From Saprospiraceae bacterium (lineage in GTDB: Bacteria; Bacteroidota; Bacteroidia; Chitinophagales; Saprospiraceae): 64,000 nucleotides of DNA. A model generated the notes under the pieces. That model was not told where the DNA came from. It did no database searches and was given only the letters and a program-made list of their open reading frames with translations. Positions 47,140 through 56,047 of this stretch are shown here, piece by piece. Each line of letters starts with the position of its first letter. The stretch's first letter is position 1. The stretch spans positions 62,001 through 126,000 of the forward strand of contig JAGFJA010000047.1 of assembly GCA_024103005.1 (NCBI GenBank), given 5' to 3'. The translations under genes were made by a program, and so were the position numbers.

Positions 47140-48612
47140 TTATTTGACAAGCTTAACCTTAATCATATCACCCGGTTTGGGCATATTGTCTTTCGAAAAA
47201 TTATTCAATTTAATGATGCTCTGAAGGGTTACGTCATTGTATTGCCGCGCGACATCTGCTATCGATTCCTTACTATCCAATCTATGGTAAATATACTCCG
47301 GACTGGTTAAATTATAAATAGAGTCATCATCATTGTTAAGGCTTTTCAGTGAAGCCACAATAAAATCACCGTCTTCAACCATGGATTCAACTCTAACAAA
47401 CTGCTCTGTCAAAGGATGTAGTTGTTCTTTGGAAACATTGACAAATACATTATTATTACGCAAAATATAAAGATTAATGACCTGACCTTCATTAACCGTA
47501 AAATTACTCAACCCATTCCAGAGCTTTAAAAGATTTATCGGTATATTGGTTTTTTGAGCTATTTGCTGGAGATTCTCACCTTTTGATACCGTATAGTTAA
47601 TCTCAACATATTCCCCTGCGTCTAATGATGCCGGCAAGGTATTCGTCTGACCTGCTACATTTAGCAAATTGATATCCGGATGAGGCAGGTAATTTTTAAA
47701 ACTGTTCATATATCTGGCAGGCAAGATTATATTCATAGCGCTCTCAGAAGCAGGTATGATTCCTTGACGGTACATAGGATTCAAAACTTTCATCATATCA
47801 TAGGATATGCCCAACTTCTCTGACAGATCTCTTAAATTAATTTTATTATATAAACTGGTGATATCTGTCATCTGCAGGTCGAGTTCAGGAAATGAAGGCT
47901 TGAGCTTATGCTTGTTGTAATAGTTAAACACATAACTGATAGCTATCAATTTCGGAATATAATTTTGCGTCTCCCTTGGTAAATACTTTCTGATTGCCCA
48001 GAAGTCTCTTTCACCACCGGATGCATCAATTGCATTCTGGACTCTGTTAGGACCACAGTTATAGGCTGCAAGGGCAAGATTCCAGTCATTGAAAATAGAG
48101 TACAATTTTAAAAAATACTTTGCTGCCGCTTCAGCCGATTTCTGAGGATCTCTTCTTTCATCTACGACTCTGTTAAAATTAAGTCCCATGAACCTCGCAG
48201 TACCGGGCATAAATTGCCATAGACCAATAGCCCCGGCGGGACTTACCGCATTAGGATTTAAAGAAGATTCAATCACTGAAATCATTTTCAGTTCAGCAGG
48301 TAAGTCATACTTGTTCAACACTTCATCAAAGTATTGAAAGTACATCGTTGCTTTTCCAAGCAATTGTTCAGAAGTGTTTCTGTAAGATTTAATATATATT
48401 TTAAGGAATTTCTCAACCTCAGGAGTGTACCTGATATCAAGTGAGGAATTTAATTTTTTCAGGCGAACCTTAATAATACTCTCGTCAAATTCAAACTTGT
48501 CTTCCTCTGCCGATTTATTAATAGCATTAACAGAGGTTACTGATGCATGAGTATGCTTAGGGTATGTACAGATGCATAATACTGCCAGTACAATGAAAGT
48601 TTTTAACTTCAT
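47140..48612 (-). CDS. MltD-like membrane-bound lytic murein transglycosylase with LysM domains
   Basis: Cleaves peptidoglycan glycan strands. Seen: signal peptide ending near THA-SVT; an SLT/goose-lysozyme-type domain with catalytic Glu in MISVIESSLNPNAVSPAGAIGLWQFMPGTARFMG and AAYNCGPNRVQNAI; then two LysM domains ('YTVSKGENLQQIAQKTNIPINLLKLWNGL', 'YHRLDSKESIADVARQYND...IKLNNF...PKPGDMIKVKLVK'). 490 residues. The promoter and a palindrome at 48646-48671 lie before it. It shares a terminator with the convergent hsp20 genes. Confidence 0.92.
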   Translation of the reverse strand: MKLKTFIVLAVLCICTYPKHTHASVTSVNAINKSAEEDKFEFDESIIKVRLKKLNSSLDIRYTPEVEKFLKIYIKSYRNTSEQLLGKATMYFQYFDEVLNKYDLPAELKMISVIESSLNPNAVSPAGAIGLWQFMPGTARFMGLNFNRVVDERRDPQKSAEAAAKYFLKLYSIFNDWNLALAAYNCGPNRVQNAIDASGGERDFWAIRKYLPRETQNYIPKLIAISYVFNYYNKHKLKPSFPELDLQMTDITSLYNKINLRDLSEKLGISYDMMKVLNPMYRQGIIPASESAMNIILPARYMNSFKNYLPHPDINLLNVAGQTNTLPASLDAGEYVEINYTVSKGENLQQIAQKTNIPINLLKLWNGLSNFTVNEGQVINLYILRNNNVFVNVSKEQLHPLTEQFVRVESMVEDGDFIVASLKSLNNDDDSIYNLTSPEYIYHRLDSKESIADVARQYNDVTLQSIIKLNNFSKDNMPKPGDMIKVKLVK

Positions 48613-48645
48613 TGCCAGTCATTTAGTTAATAAATAGAGTTATAA

Positions 48646-48671
48646 TGCAACATGTTGCAGTCGCAAAGATA
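48646..48671 (-). promoter_or_regulatory. -7 box TATCTTTG with a 14-bp palindrome at the expected transcription start
   Basis: On the minus strand TATCTTTG (48664-48671) is an exact -7 match. The perfect palindrome TGCAACATGTTGCA (48646-48659) begins about where transcription should start. It may be an operator, or a 5'-end hairpin with stem TGCAA/TTGCA and loop CATG. Confidence 0.5.
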
Positions 48672-48720
48672 GTTGAACTAAAGCGTTTCAGGGTATTTTA
48701 GTATAAAAAAACAAACAATA

Positions 48721-48752
48721 TTAACATATATAATAATACAATTATATGTTAA
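48721..48752. repeat. Perfect 10-bp inverted repeat
   Basis: Arms TTAACATATA (48721-48730) and TATATGTTAA (48743-48752), 12-base spacer, about 110 bases upstream of the transglycosylase start. Purpose unknown. Confidence 0.5.
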
Positions 48753-49031
48753 CCGAAATTAAATTGAAACAAATTATTTAAATCATTTTATTCCTTATCT
48801 TCCATAAAGTCAAATGTATTATTGTCAATAATTATCTCATTACCAAATTCTAACAACCTCAGTTAATCGTTTGATAACATAATATTCGGTAGCCCATAAC
48901 GGCGAAAATACGGCTAAAATAAAGTTACAGGCTGCCATTCAACACGATTTTTGGCAAAACTTACAATTAAAAATTTACAATTGTTAATGCAAATGGATTG
49001 AAAATCCGATGTAAAAAGAAAGACAGTTCTG

Positions 49032-50375
49032 TCAAACGCATTTAAATTTTTGCATCATATCCTCCAAAGACATAAGTTCTTGCTTTCCGGAATCCATATC
49101 CTTAACAGATACTTTCCGCTGTGTCCTTTCCTCCTCTCCTATCAATCCCACCTTGGCAAATCCAACATCATTGGCATAGGACATTTGTTTTTGCAACTTC
49201 GCTATATCCGGATACAAATCACAAGGAATATTTAAAGATCGCAATTTATTGACTACTTCTATGGCAAAGCTGAAAGATTCTCTGTCCAGGCAAGCGATTA
49301 AAATATTTTTGCTCTTGTTTATTTCATCCGGAAAAAGTTTTAATTCTTCCATGACATCATAAATTCGTTCTACGCCAAATGATATACCTACACCTGAAAC
49401 ATCTTTCAGACCAAAAATCGCTGTCAAATTATCATAGCGTCCGCCCCCGCCGATAGAACCCATCTGCACCCCTACAGCATTGACCTCCAGGATACATCCG
49501 GTATAATAACTTAAGCCTCTGGCAAGTGTTGGATCAAATATTAATTTATTAGTAAGAGTCTCTCTGCCAAGATAGGCCAATATCTCATTCATTTCATCTA
49601 TGCCCTGTTTACCGGTTTCGGAAATCATATACGAAACCAGCTCTTGAATCTCATTTTTGGAAATTAAATTAATCAGGATATTTATTTTTTCTTCCTCATA
49701 CCCTCTGGCTTTTAATTCAGAAGTAACTCCTTCAATTCCGATTTTATCAAGCTTATCAATAACTACCGTTATTGTCTGAAAGTATTCAGCCAGGCCGGCG
49801 GATTCCATAATACCAAATAATATTTTTCTGTTGTTACACCTGATAATCACAGGTAGCTGCAGCGCATCAAACACACTGTCATAAAGTCGGATCAACTCTG
49901 CCTCATAATACAAAGAAGTACTTCCGGCTACGTCTGCATCACACTGAAAAAACTCTTGATAACGACCTTTCTGTGGTTTATCTGCGCGCCAAACTGGCTG
50001 AATGGCCGATCTTTTAAACGGAAATTTAATATGCTGGCGGTTCATTACAATATAACGGGCAAAAGGAACCGTCAAATCATATCTCAACCCTCGTTTAGAC
50101 AGTTGTCTGGTGACTTTACTCAAATTCCCACTTGAGACATCCTCTTTATCTAATCCTGCAAGAAAATCTCCATTGTTAAGAATTTTAAAGAGCAACCTAT
50201 CGCCCTCGTCACCGTATTTTCCCATCAATGTTTCAAGACTCTCCATAGCAGGAGTCTCAATAGGATCGTAACCAAATAGTCTGAAATAATACCTTATCTT
50301 ATCAAAGATGAATTCTCTTTTTTTTATTTCAATTGGCAAGAAATCTCTGGTTCCTTTTGGCAATGATGGTTTCAA
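49032..50375 (-). CDS. hisS: Histidyl-tRNA synthetase
   Basis: Charges tRNA-His. Seen: class II motif 1 region 'YYFRLFGYDPIETPAMESLE', motif 2 'FQCDADVAGS' preceded by 'RADKPQKGRYQEF', the HisA box 'LARGLSYYTGCILEV' and motif 3 'GGGGRYDNL...GVGISFGVERIYD', plus the C-terminal anticodon-binding domain. 447 residues. The start is TTG 50375: an in-frame stop lies just upstream and no ATG fits before MKPSLPKGTRDF. A -7 box TACCTTTG lies at 50401-50408 on the minus strand. Confidence 0.96.
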   Translation of the reverse strand: MKPSLPKGTRDFLPIEIKKREFIFDKIRYYFRLFGYDPIETPAMESLETLMGKYGDEGDRLLFKILNNGDFLAGLDKEDVSSGNLSKVTRQLSKRGLRYDLTVPFARYIVMNRQHIKFPFKRSAIQPVWRADKPQKGRYQEFFQCDADVAGSTSLYYEAELIRLYDSVFDALQLPVIIRCNNRKILFGIMESAGLAEYFQTITVVIDKLDKIGIEGVTSELKARGYEEEKINILINLISKNEIQELVSYMISETGKQGIDEMNEILAYLGRETLTNKLIFDPTLARGLSYYTGCILEVNAVGVQMGSIGGGGRYDNLTAIFGLKDVSGVGISFGVERIYDVMEELKLFPDEINKSKNILIACLDRESFSFAIEVVNKLRSLNIPCDLYPDIAKLQKQMSYANDVGFAKVGLIGEEERTQRKVSVKDMDSGKQELMSLEDMMQKFKCV

Positions 50376-50854
50376 TACTTTTCAGATTTTATTAAATACG
50401 CAAAGGTAGGTTGTAAAATCAAATTCCCGATTTAAATTATTACAAATCTTATTTAAACACCCTATTAAATGGCTTACCTGCTAATCACCTTAAATAAAAA
50501 AATTCGACCCCTTCATATATATATATATATATATATTAATTAAAAAAGCGCTCTATTTAACTGATTTATTGCTAACAATTTACATTTCGAGTACTAAATT
50601 TATTAATAAACCTGATAAGAAATTTTAATGCCTACAAACTTTTTATTGAAAATCTTCGTTTAAAAATCAATCAAGCATTATACGCCATTGAATACTTTTC
50701 AAAATAATTTTATCATTAATTTAATTTTGCACACTACTTTTTCAATATTTGTTCGTCTTAATAGCATAAATAAATGATATTGAATTTATTTATTTGATAA
50801 ATAATTCATTTATAACATATTACTAAACTAAATTATTAACTAAACCAAAAAAAA
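50376..50854. other. Non-coding divergent gap
   Basis: Very AT-rich. It holds the hisS -7 box TACCTTTG (50401-50408, minus strand), a perfect (AT)12 dinucleotide run at 50515-50538, and a + strand -7 box TAATTTTG (50722-50729) for the lipoprotein gene. That box implies a ~120-base leader. No gene seen. Confidence 0.45.
50515..50538. repeat. (AT)12 microsatellite
   Basis: Uninterrupted AT dinucleotide run, mid-gap between hisS and the lipoprotein gene. Such runs can vary in length by slippage; no promoter spacing obviously depends on it. Confidence 0.85.
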
Positions 50855-51724
50855 ATGAAGAAAATATTTGGATTTTGGAATTTGATGTTCTTGGTAGCAA
50901 GTTCACTTTTTATTGTTAGTTGTGGTACTGATGAAGACCCAATCAGCTCTAAAGGCCCTACCGTTACTGAAACGCACACTTTTGATGCTTCTGCAGATCA
51001 GGATGCATCAACTGCTATTGAAGTCACTGTTAAAGGTGTAAAAGGTGATGCCGATCTTAAATCTCTTACCGTAAAAGAAGATGGAGTAAACCTTGATGCC
51101 ACCAGATTTACAGTTGACGGTGCTGCTGCCAGTTCCTCAGCTATTCTTTTATTGGGTGCTGACAAGCAAGGGTTCAGTAAAACTTTTGCCATCACAGCTC
51201 CACAGACTTCTGGAACATATAAGTATGAGTTTGTCTTAGCTGATGATAATGCAAAGACCAACACCGTTTCACTGGAAGTAAAAGTAAAGGCGGCCTCTAC
51301 AATTACCTCTGAAAAAATGTACAATTATTTAGGCCCATTGGCTGGCGGATTAGACCTTATCACCGGAAAAGCAGTTGTTAAAGGTAGTGATGCCAACAAC
51401 GAATGGGCAACAGCGCATATCAGAGATAACGGTAATGATGTTGTCGGTGATACTTACCCATGGAAAGGTGAATTTATCCCTTGGAGAGGAAGTATTGTTC
51501 GTTCTGTATCTGCATCAAGCTGGAATGCAACGTTCAGTCCAAAGCAAATTGTTGCACTTTTTGATGGCGGTACTACCGACCTTGCAAGCGTAAAAATGAA
51601 AGTTGGAGATGTATATGCTGTTAAAAACAACACAAATTACTTCCTGATAAGAGTAAAAGAAGTTGTGGATGACAATAATGCTAATCAAAATGATGACTAC
51701 TCTTCATTTGAAATAAAGCAATAA
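50855..51724 (+). CDS. Uncharacterised lipoprotein with Ig-like region
   Basis: Not recognised. Seen: 289 residues, signal peptide with lipobox IVSC, then a beta-rich Thr/Asp/Ala/Lys-rich region that looks like an Ig/cadherin-type domain ('TAIEVTVKGVKGDADLKSLTVKEDG ... TSGTYKYEFVLADDNAKTNTVSLEVKVKA'). The C-terminal ~130-residue domain includes 'AHIRDNGNDVVGDTYPWKGEF' and 'VGDVYAVKNNTNYFLIRVKEVVDD'. It stands alone between large gaps, with an A-rich start region and a strong terminator, an arrangement typical of abundant monocistronic envelope proteins (inference). Confidence 0.75.
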   Translation: MKKIFGFWNLMFLVASSLFIVSCGTDEDPISSKGPTVTETHTFDASADQDASTAIEVTVKGVKGDADLKSLTVKEDGVNLDATRFTVDGAAASSSAILLLGADKQGFSKTFAITAPQTSGTYKYEFVLADDNAKTNTVSLEVKVKAASTITSEKMYNYLGPLAGGLDLITGKAVVKGSDANNEWATAHIRDNGNDVVGDTYPWKGEFIPWRGSIVRSVSASSWNATFSPKQIVALFDGGTTDLASVKMKVGDVYAVKNNTNYFLIRVKEVVDDNNANQNDDYSSFEIKQ

Positions 51725-51740
51725 TATTTTAAATATACTT

Positions 51741-51776
51741 AAAAAGAGGCTTCCGTCTAAAGACAGAAGCCTCTTT
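51741..51776 (+). terminator. Strong rho-independent terminator
   Basis: AAAAAGAGGCTTC / GAAGCCTCTTTT hairpin (12-base loop with inner TCT/AGA pairing) with T-rich tail, 16 bases after the lipoprotein stop. Confidence 0.9.
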
Positions 51777-51858
51777 TATTTAGAGGATTTTTATTATTTA
51801 ATGCATCTATATAAAAATAGCAAATAATATAACGTGTACTAAATTTCGAAAAATTCAT

Positions 51859-52968
51859 CTAATGACGAAAATCATGAATAACGAGACCATTCCTGATCCG
51901 AGGTTCAAACCAGGTACTTTTAGGAGGAAGCGTTAAATGCAGGTCAGAAACTATTTGAAAATCTTCAAACGCAACCGGATACAAATAAAATCCAATATTA
52001 TTCTTTCCTTTTGAAAGAGCTTTTTCGAAACCTTCCCAACCTTTAAATCCTTCCACATACTTTATTCTTTCATCCGTCCTGGCATCATGAACTTCAAAAA
52101 TCTGCCTGAACAAAACAGCATTTAATAAGGACGTATCCAGTATTAATGGTTCATACTTATACTTATCAAGTAAACTCGGTTTCCAGACGCAGGCATATAT
52201 AGATTTGCCGGTATGGAGAATATAATTGTATTTAAATTTGGGTAGGAAGTGTTTCTCTATTTTCTCATAAAAGCATAACTCTCCGACTGCTTTTAACAAT
52301 ACATCTTCCTTCATTTTCTTTGTTAAAGAAATTACCCGGTGGAAAGGATGAATATTAAGGCCTCTGAAGGGAATATAAACGGATAAAATATAACGATACT
52401 TATCGGCATCTTGAGTACCTGAAGCTTCAAGCCGTGCAAATGTAGCCAAACGATGGTGACCGTCAGCAATATATGCCCTCTTTAAATCATCGGAAAAAAA
52501 TGTATCTATTCGCTTTAACTCCTCCGGCTTACTAATTCGCCAGAAAAAATGTTCCTCCTGCTTATCCTCAAAGTAGAATCGCTGAATTAAATTGGTTTCA
52601 TTCTTCAATCCCTCCAAAAACTCTTCAAAAGCCTCATGGACAGGATATGTCAGCAATACAGGCTTAACCATAGATTGACGTGAAGTAATTAATTTCGATT
52701 GCTCGATTTCTTTCTCCTCAAGAGTCTTCTCATGTTTTAGTATATTTCCTACTTTATATTCTCTAATATCAGTAAGGCAAATAATTCCTGTCGAATTAAC
52801 CTGTGGGCTTCTTATTGAATAAAGAATGTATTGAAGCTGGTCCGAATGTTTTAGAAAATCAGACTTACCCATCATGGTAATGTCATTTCTCACTTTTTCT
52901 GTAAATAAAACAATATCCTTTAAATTATCAATATTCGGGAAAACTGCCTTAAATGGTTTTATATGCAT
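51859..52968 (-). CDS. DUF1015 family protein
   Basis: Conserved family of unknown function, often called SpoU-associated or HTH-like but without proven activity. Seen: the family signature 'AYIADGHHRLATFARLEA', plus 'FLEGLKNETNLIQRFYFEDKQEEHFFWRI' and a conserved N-terminus 'IKPFKAVFPNIDNL'. 369 residues, slightly shorter than many DUF1015 members (~400). No signal peptide, so cytoplasmic. Stands alone: nothing in the same orientation within 450 bases upstream. Confidence 0.88.
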   Translation of the reverse strand: MHIKPFKAVFPNIDNLKDIVLFTEKVRNDITMMGKSDFLKHSDQLQYILYSIRSPQVNSTGIICLTDIREYKVGNILKHEKTLEEKEIEQSKLITSRQSMVKPVLLTYPVHEAFEEFLEGLKNETNLIQRFYFEDKQEEHFFWRISKPEELKRIDTFFSDDLKRAYIADGHHRLATFARLEASGTQDADKYRYILSVYIPFRGLNIHPFHRVISLTKKMKEDVLLKAVGELCFYEKIEKHFLPKFKYNYILHTGKSIYACVWKPSLLDKYKYEPLILDTSLLNAVLFRQIFEVHDARTDERIKYVEGFKGWEGFEKALSKGKNNIGFYLYPVAFEDFQIVSDLHLTLPPKSTWFEPRIRNGLVIHDFRH

Positions 52969-53418
52969 TTTATCGCTGTTAGGATAAAGTAATCAATATC
53001 TGCACAATAATAAAGATTTATAATTAAAAAACCTGAAACAATATTTGCATATTGGTAATTTATAAAGAAGAAAGGTCATAAACCTAATACTCCATTCCAT
53101 TTATTATCAATTAAATAATGATGTTGAATGGATTTTCATTCTCACCGAAGACCTTAGAATTATATTATCCACCTATCATTACTTTCATTTAATAAGAACC
53201 GTGATTATAAATCTATAAAAATAGCATTAGGAAAGGCTAAATATTTTCTCGATAGTTTTCTCAAATAATTAATATATCTTTATTTTACGTATTTATATTA
53301 ATAATATGTGTTATTTTAACATCGCCATTCTCTTTGGGAGAGCAGATTTCAGATTTACTTTAATTCTATAACACATGAAAGAAAAACTTATTTGTGTAAA
53401 TTTGCGCAAAGTATATTC
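52969..53418. other. Non-coding divergent gap
   Basis: AT-rich, without recognisable genes. The only clear signal is a -7 box TAAATTTG at 53397-53404 on +, 15 bases before the endonuclease start. No -33 element or hairpin of note. Confidence 0.4.
53397..53404 (+). promoter_or_regulatory. -7 promoter box TAAATTTG
   Basis: Exact TAnnTTTG match 15 bases before ATG 53419. It also argues against a longer start at TTG 53392, which would precede the transcription start. Confidence 0.45.
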
Positions 53419-54465
53419 ATGAAATTATTACTGATTTTTCTTTTTGCCATTCCAATAACTTTACTTTGCCAACACACTCCTGTGTTTCCAAATTTAGAAG
53501 GTGAGGAATTATTGTCCGCCATCCGTGAAAATTATACACCTTCCAATACGCTTGGCTATACTAATGCGCGAGATACCTTATTCAGAAATATATTAGCCAC
53601 CAATAATCAATTAAAATGTCTATATACAGACTGGACAATTACCTTGGACCCTAACTTAGATCCAAGCGACAACGCATATAGTCAAAAGGTTAATACCGAG
53701 CATATTTATCCGCAATCAAAGGGTGCTAAAGTGGAACCATTGCGTTCGAACATGTACAATCTGTATCCTGTACGTGAAAATGTGAATACTGACAGATCCA
53801 ACGATCCTTTTGGCGACATAGATGATAATCAAACTCAGTGGTGGTATTATCAGGATATAAAACAGTCATCAAAACCTACTACTGATATTGATTTGTATAG
53901 TGAAAAGGCCAATGGCATCTTTGAACCCAGGGAAAGTAAGAAAGGCGATGTTGCGAGAAGTGTCATGTATTTCTATACCATCTATACACAGGAATGTAAT
54001 AATCTAGATCCCAATTATTTTATTTCAATGGCTTCAGATTTGTGTAAATGGCATTATCAGGACGCTGTAGATATGGAAGAATGGAATAAGAACGCTCTGA
54101 TTGCCGCCTATCAGGAACAAAAATCAAATCCCTTCATACTTGACTGTACGATACCCGAACGAACATATTGCAGCTCACTCGGGTACAAGTGCACACCTAC
54201 AAACAATATAATTCCGGATATCAGTTACAGAAAGCTGAACCTCAGCCCCAATACAGGCACTTCAGGTACTTTGATAAAATTAGATATCAATCCGGATGAA
54301 AATTTATTATTAATACTTGACAATCAGGGCAGACAATTGGACAGTGTCGAAGTTCATCCCGGTCAGACAATCAATCTGGATCATTATAATCCGGGAATAT
54401 ATTATTTGATTTTAAAAAATGAGAAAGGCTATCTAACAGGAGGCGGAAGGTACATCAGGCTTTAG
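53419..54465 (+). CDS. Secreted endonuclease I with a T9SS-like C-terminal domain
   Basis: Extracellular DNA/RNA-cutting nuclease of the EndA/endonuclease I family (beta-beta-alpha metal fold). Seen: signal peptide ending LLC-QHTP; catalytic region VNTEHIYPQSKGA with the metal-activating His; 'NMYNLYPVRENVNTDRSNDPFGDI'; 'RGDVARSVMYFYT'-like helix (here KGDVARSVMYFYT). The last ~80 residues ('LNLSPNTGTSGTLIKLDI ... YNPGIYYLILKNEKG') resemble a T9SS type A sorting domain. ATG 53419 was chosen over TTG 53392. Its 3' end overlaps the convergent glycosyltransferase gene by 11 bases. Likely role: nutrient nucleic-acid scavenging or matrix DNA removal (inference). Confidence 0.87.
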   Translation: MKLLLIFLFAIPITLLCQHTPVFPNLEGEELLSAIRENYTPSNTLGYTNARDTLFRNILATNNQLKCLYTDWTITLDPNLDPSDNAYSQKVNTEHIYPQSKGAKVEPLRSNMYNLYPVRENVNTDRSNDPFGDIDDNQTQWWYYQDIKQSSKPTTDIDLYSEKANGIFEPRESKKGDVARSVMYFYTIYTQECNNLDPNYFISMASDLCKWHYQDAVDMEEWNKNALIAAYQEQKSNPFILDCTIPERTYCSSLGYKCTPTNNIIPDISYRKLNLSPNTGTSGTLIKLDINPDENLLLILDNQGRQLDSVEVHPGQTINLDHYNPGIYYLILKNEKGYLTGGGRYIRL

Positions 54466-55204
54466 ATCGAAAAATAGCTGATTTTAACAAACCCCATTTA
54501 TTCAACCTATATGATAAACTAGTCAGTATTACGCCAATCCCATACCTGACACTTCTGCGAAAATTAATCGAGCTGGCGTTTTCAAAGTATTTGGTCGGGC
54601 AGGTGACTTCACCAATCTCATAACCTTCGTAAAAAATCTGTGCAATCATCTGATTATCAAACAAAAAATCATCAGAATTGGCTTCAATGTTGATAGATTT
54701 CAGTAGGTCAATTGAAAATGCCCTGTAACCTGAATGGTATTCGCTCAACTTCTGAAAGAGCAATAGATTCTGTATTAAAGTTAAAAATCTATTAGCTACA
54801 TATTTATAACGAGGCATTCCTCCCTTCAAAGCCCCCATACCCAAAATGCGGCTTGCCAGCACTGCAGGATATAAACCGGAGGCAATCATTTGTGCCAAAA
54901 CAGGTATTAGCTTAGGAGTATATTGATAATCCGGATGAAGCATAATCACGATATCCGACTCCAACTCTATTGCCTTTTGATATAACGTTTTTTGATTTCC
55001 GCCATAACCTTTATTGGTCTCGTGAAACAGGATATGGCGGATTCCAAGATTTTTAGCTATCTCTACTGTATCATCCGTAGAATGGTCATCACAAAGAATA
55101 ATCTCATCAACCAAATCATGAGGAATTTCATCAAAAGTAGTTTTAAGTGTTTTCGCTGCATTGTATGCAGGCAATACAACTACAACCTTAAGATGATTGA
55201 TCAT
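54455..55204 (-). CDS. Family 2 glycosyltransferase (dolichyl-phosphate-mannose-synthase-like)
   Basis: Transfers a sugar from a nucleotide sugar, probably to a polyprenyl phosphate. Seen: GT-A fold start VVVLPAYNAAKTLKTTFDEI, LCDDHSTDDT, 'ETNKGYGGNQKTLY', and HPDYQY in place of the usual DxD. 249 residues, no C-terminal membrane helices of the GtrB kind. Start codon overlaps the stop of the upstream DUF5606 gene (ATGA), so the two are translationally linked. Substrate unknown. Confidence 0.87.
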   Translation of the reverse strand: MINHLKVVVVLPAYNAAKTLKTTFDEIPHDLVDEIILCDDHSTDDTVEIAKNLGIRHILFHETNKGYGGNQKTLYQKAIELESDIVIMLHPDYQYTPKLIPVLAQMIASGLYPAVLASRILGMGALKGGMPRYKYVANRFLTLIQNLLLFQKLSEYHSGYRAFSIDLLKSINIEANSDDFLFDNQMIAQIFYEGYEIGEVTCPTKYFENASSINFRRSVRYGIGVILTSLSYRLNKWGLLKSAIFRSKA

Positions 55205-55629
55205 TCTTCCTCAGAACCAGTGTTATCTACTTCTTTCTTTACGATTACATTACGGGATTCAAGAAAGTTGAACCACTTCAGCACTTTCTTCATATCACTC
55301 GGATACACGCGATCTTCGTCATAATCCGGCAGTACCATGCGGAAAAAATCTGCAATAGACTTATTATCGGCTTTTAGGATTTGCGGGATATCATACTCAT
55401 CCTTTAAAGACATCATTTTATCAAAAATAACATCGATGGGAGTTGAATCCTCATAAGTATAAATGGCAATTGAGCGCAAAGGGGTAAACTGATGTTTTCT
55501 TACGGAAAAAAATTGCTTATTTCCCGTGTCCATATCTTTAAGAATAAGGCCATTACTTCTGTTACCTTCCATATACATCAAACCTCCTACTCCACTTACC
55601 GCTACAATATTATCTAAATAACTATCCAA
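55201..55629 (-). CDS. DUF5606 family protein
   Basis: Small cytoplasmic protein family found in Bacteroidota, function unknown. Seen: N-terminal beta domain 'IVAVSGVGGLMYMEGNRSNGLILKDMDTGNKQFFSVRKHQFTPL' and helical C-terminal part 'DYDEDRVYPSDMKKVLKWFNFL'. 142 residues. Start is TTG 55629: no in-frame ATG exists before an upstream stop. Linked to the following glycosyltransferase by a 4-base ATGA overlap; this could be operon convenience rather than function. Confidence 0.82.
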   Translation of the reverse strand: MDSYLDNIVAVSGVGGLMYMEGNRSNGLILKDMDTGNKQFFSVRKHQFTPLRSIAIYTYEDSTPIDVIFDKMMSLKDEYDIPQILKADNKSIADFFRMVLPDYDEDRVYPSDMKKVLKWFNFLESRNVIVKKEVDNTGSEEE

Positions 55630-56047
55630 AATCTTGAAATGATTTATTATAACAAATTAATTTATATAATATATGATTAACTGATATACCTAATATTACA
55701 TCTATATCATATTAATTCCACCGCTAAGGTAATACAATTGAAATTCAGCACAAAATTTTTTAAGTTACAATTATCTGGTGAAAGTAATAGGCGATCTGTC
55801 ATTCAGAATTATAAGATGAAACATAGAGGAGAATCTTTCCAACATTGTCTATTATTGGAATTAAAAATCACGTAAAATTATCAATGGCTAGTTTGAGGCG
55901 AAAAGGTCTGGTATGATTGACTTTCATCGTTATTAACAAATTTAAAAGCTGTATGGAAAGTAAAATTTAACATTGTATTTTAAAATTTAATCATTTGCCA
56001 ATATCAAATTTTTCATACTTTTAGCATTCACCATAAAATGTACAGAT
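55630..56047. other. Non-coding divergent gap with promoter for the peptidase gene
   Basis: AT-rich. Near the right end TTTG (55994-55997) and TACTTTTA (56016-56023) form a -33/-7 pair with an 18-base spacer and one mismatch in the -7, aimed at the peptidase gene. No gene or structured RNA recognised. Confidence 0.4.

Larger units (their letters stand above)
48613..49031. other. Non-coding gap between the transglycosylase gene and hisS
   Basis: AT-rich gap after hisS (both genes run leftward). It contains the promoter and palindrome at 48646-48671 and an AT-rich perfect inverted repeat at 48721-48752. I see no terminator for hisS, no gene and no RNA I can name in the remainder. Confidence 0.4.

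Noticed and set aside
50515-50538. (AT)12 run as a phase-variation switch
   Set aside because: It lies about 140 bases from the hisS start and more than 300 from the lipoprotein start, not within a promoter spacer or coding frame.
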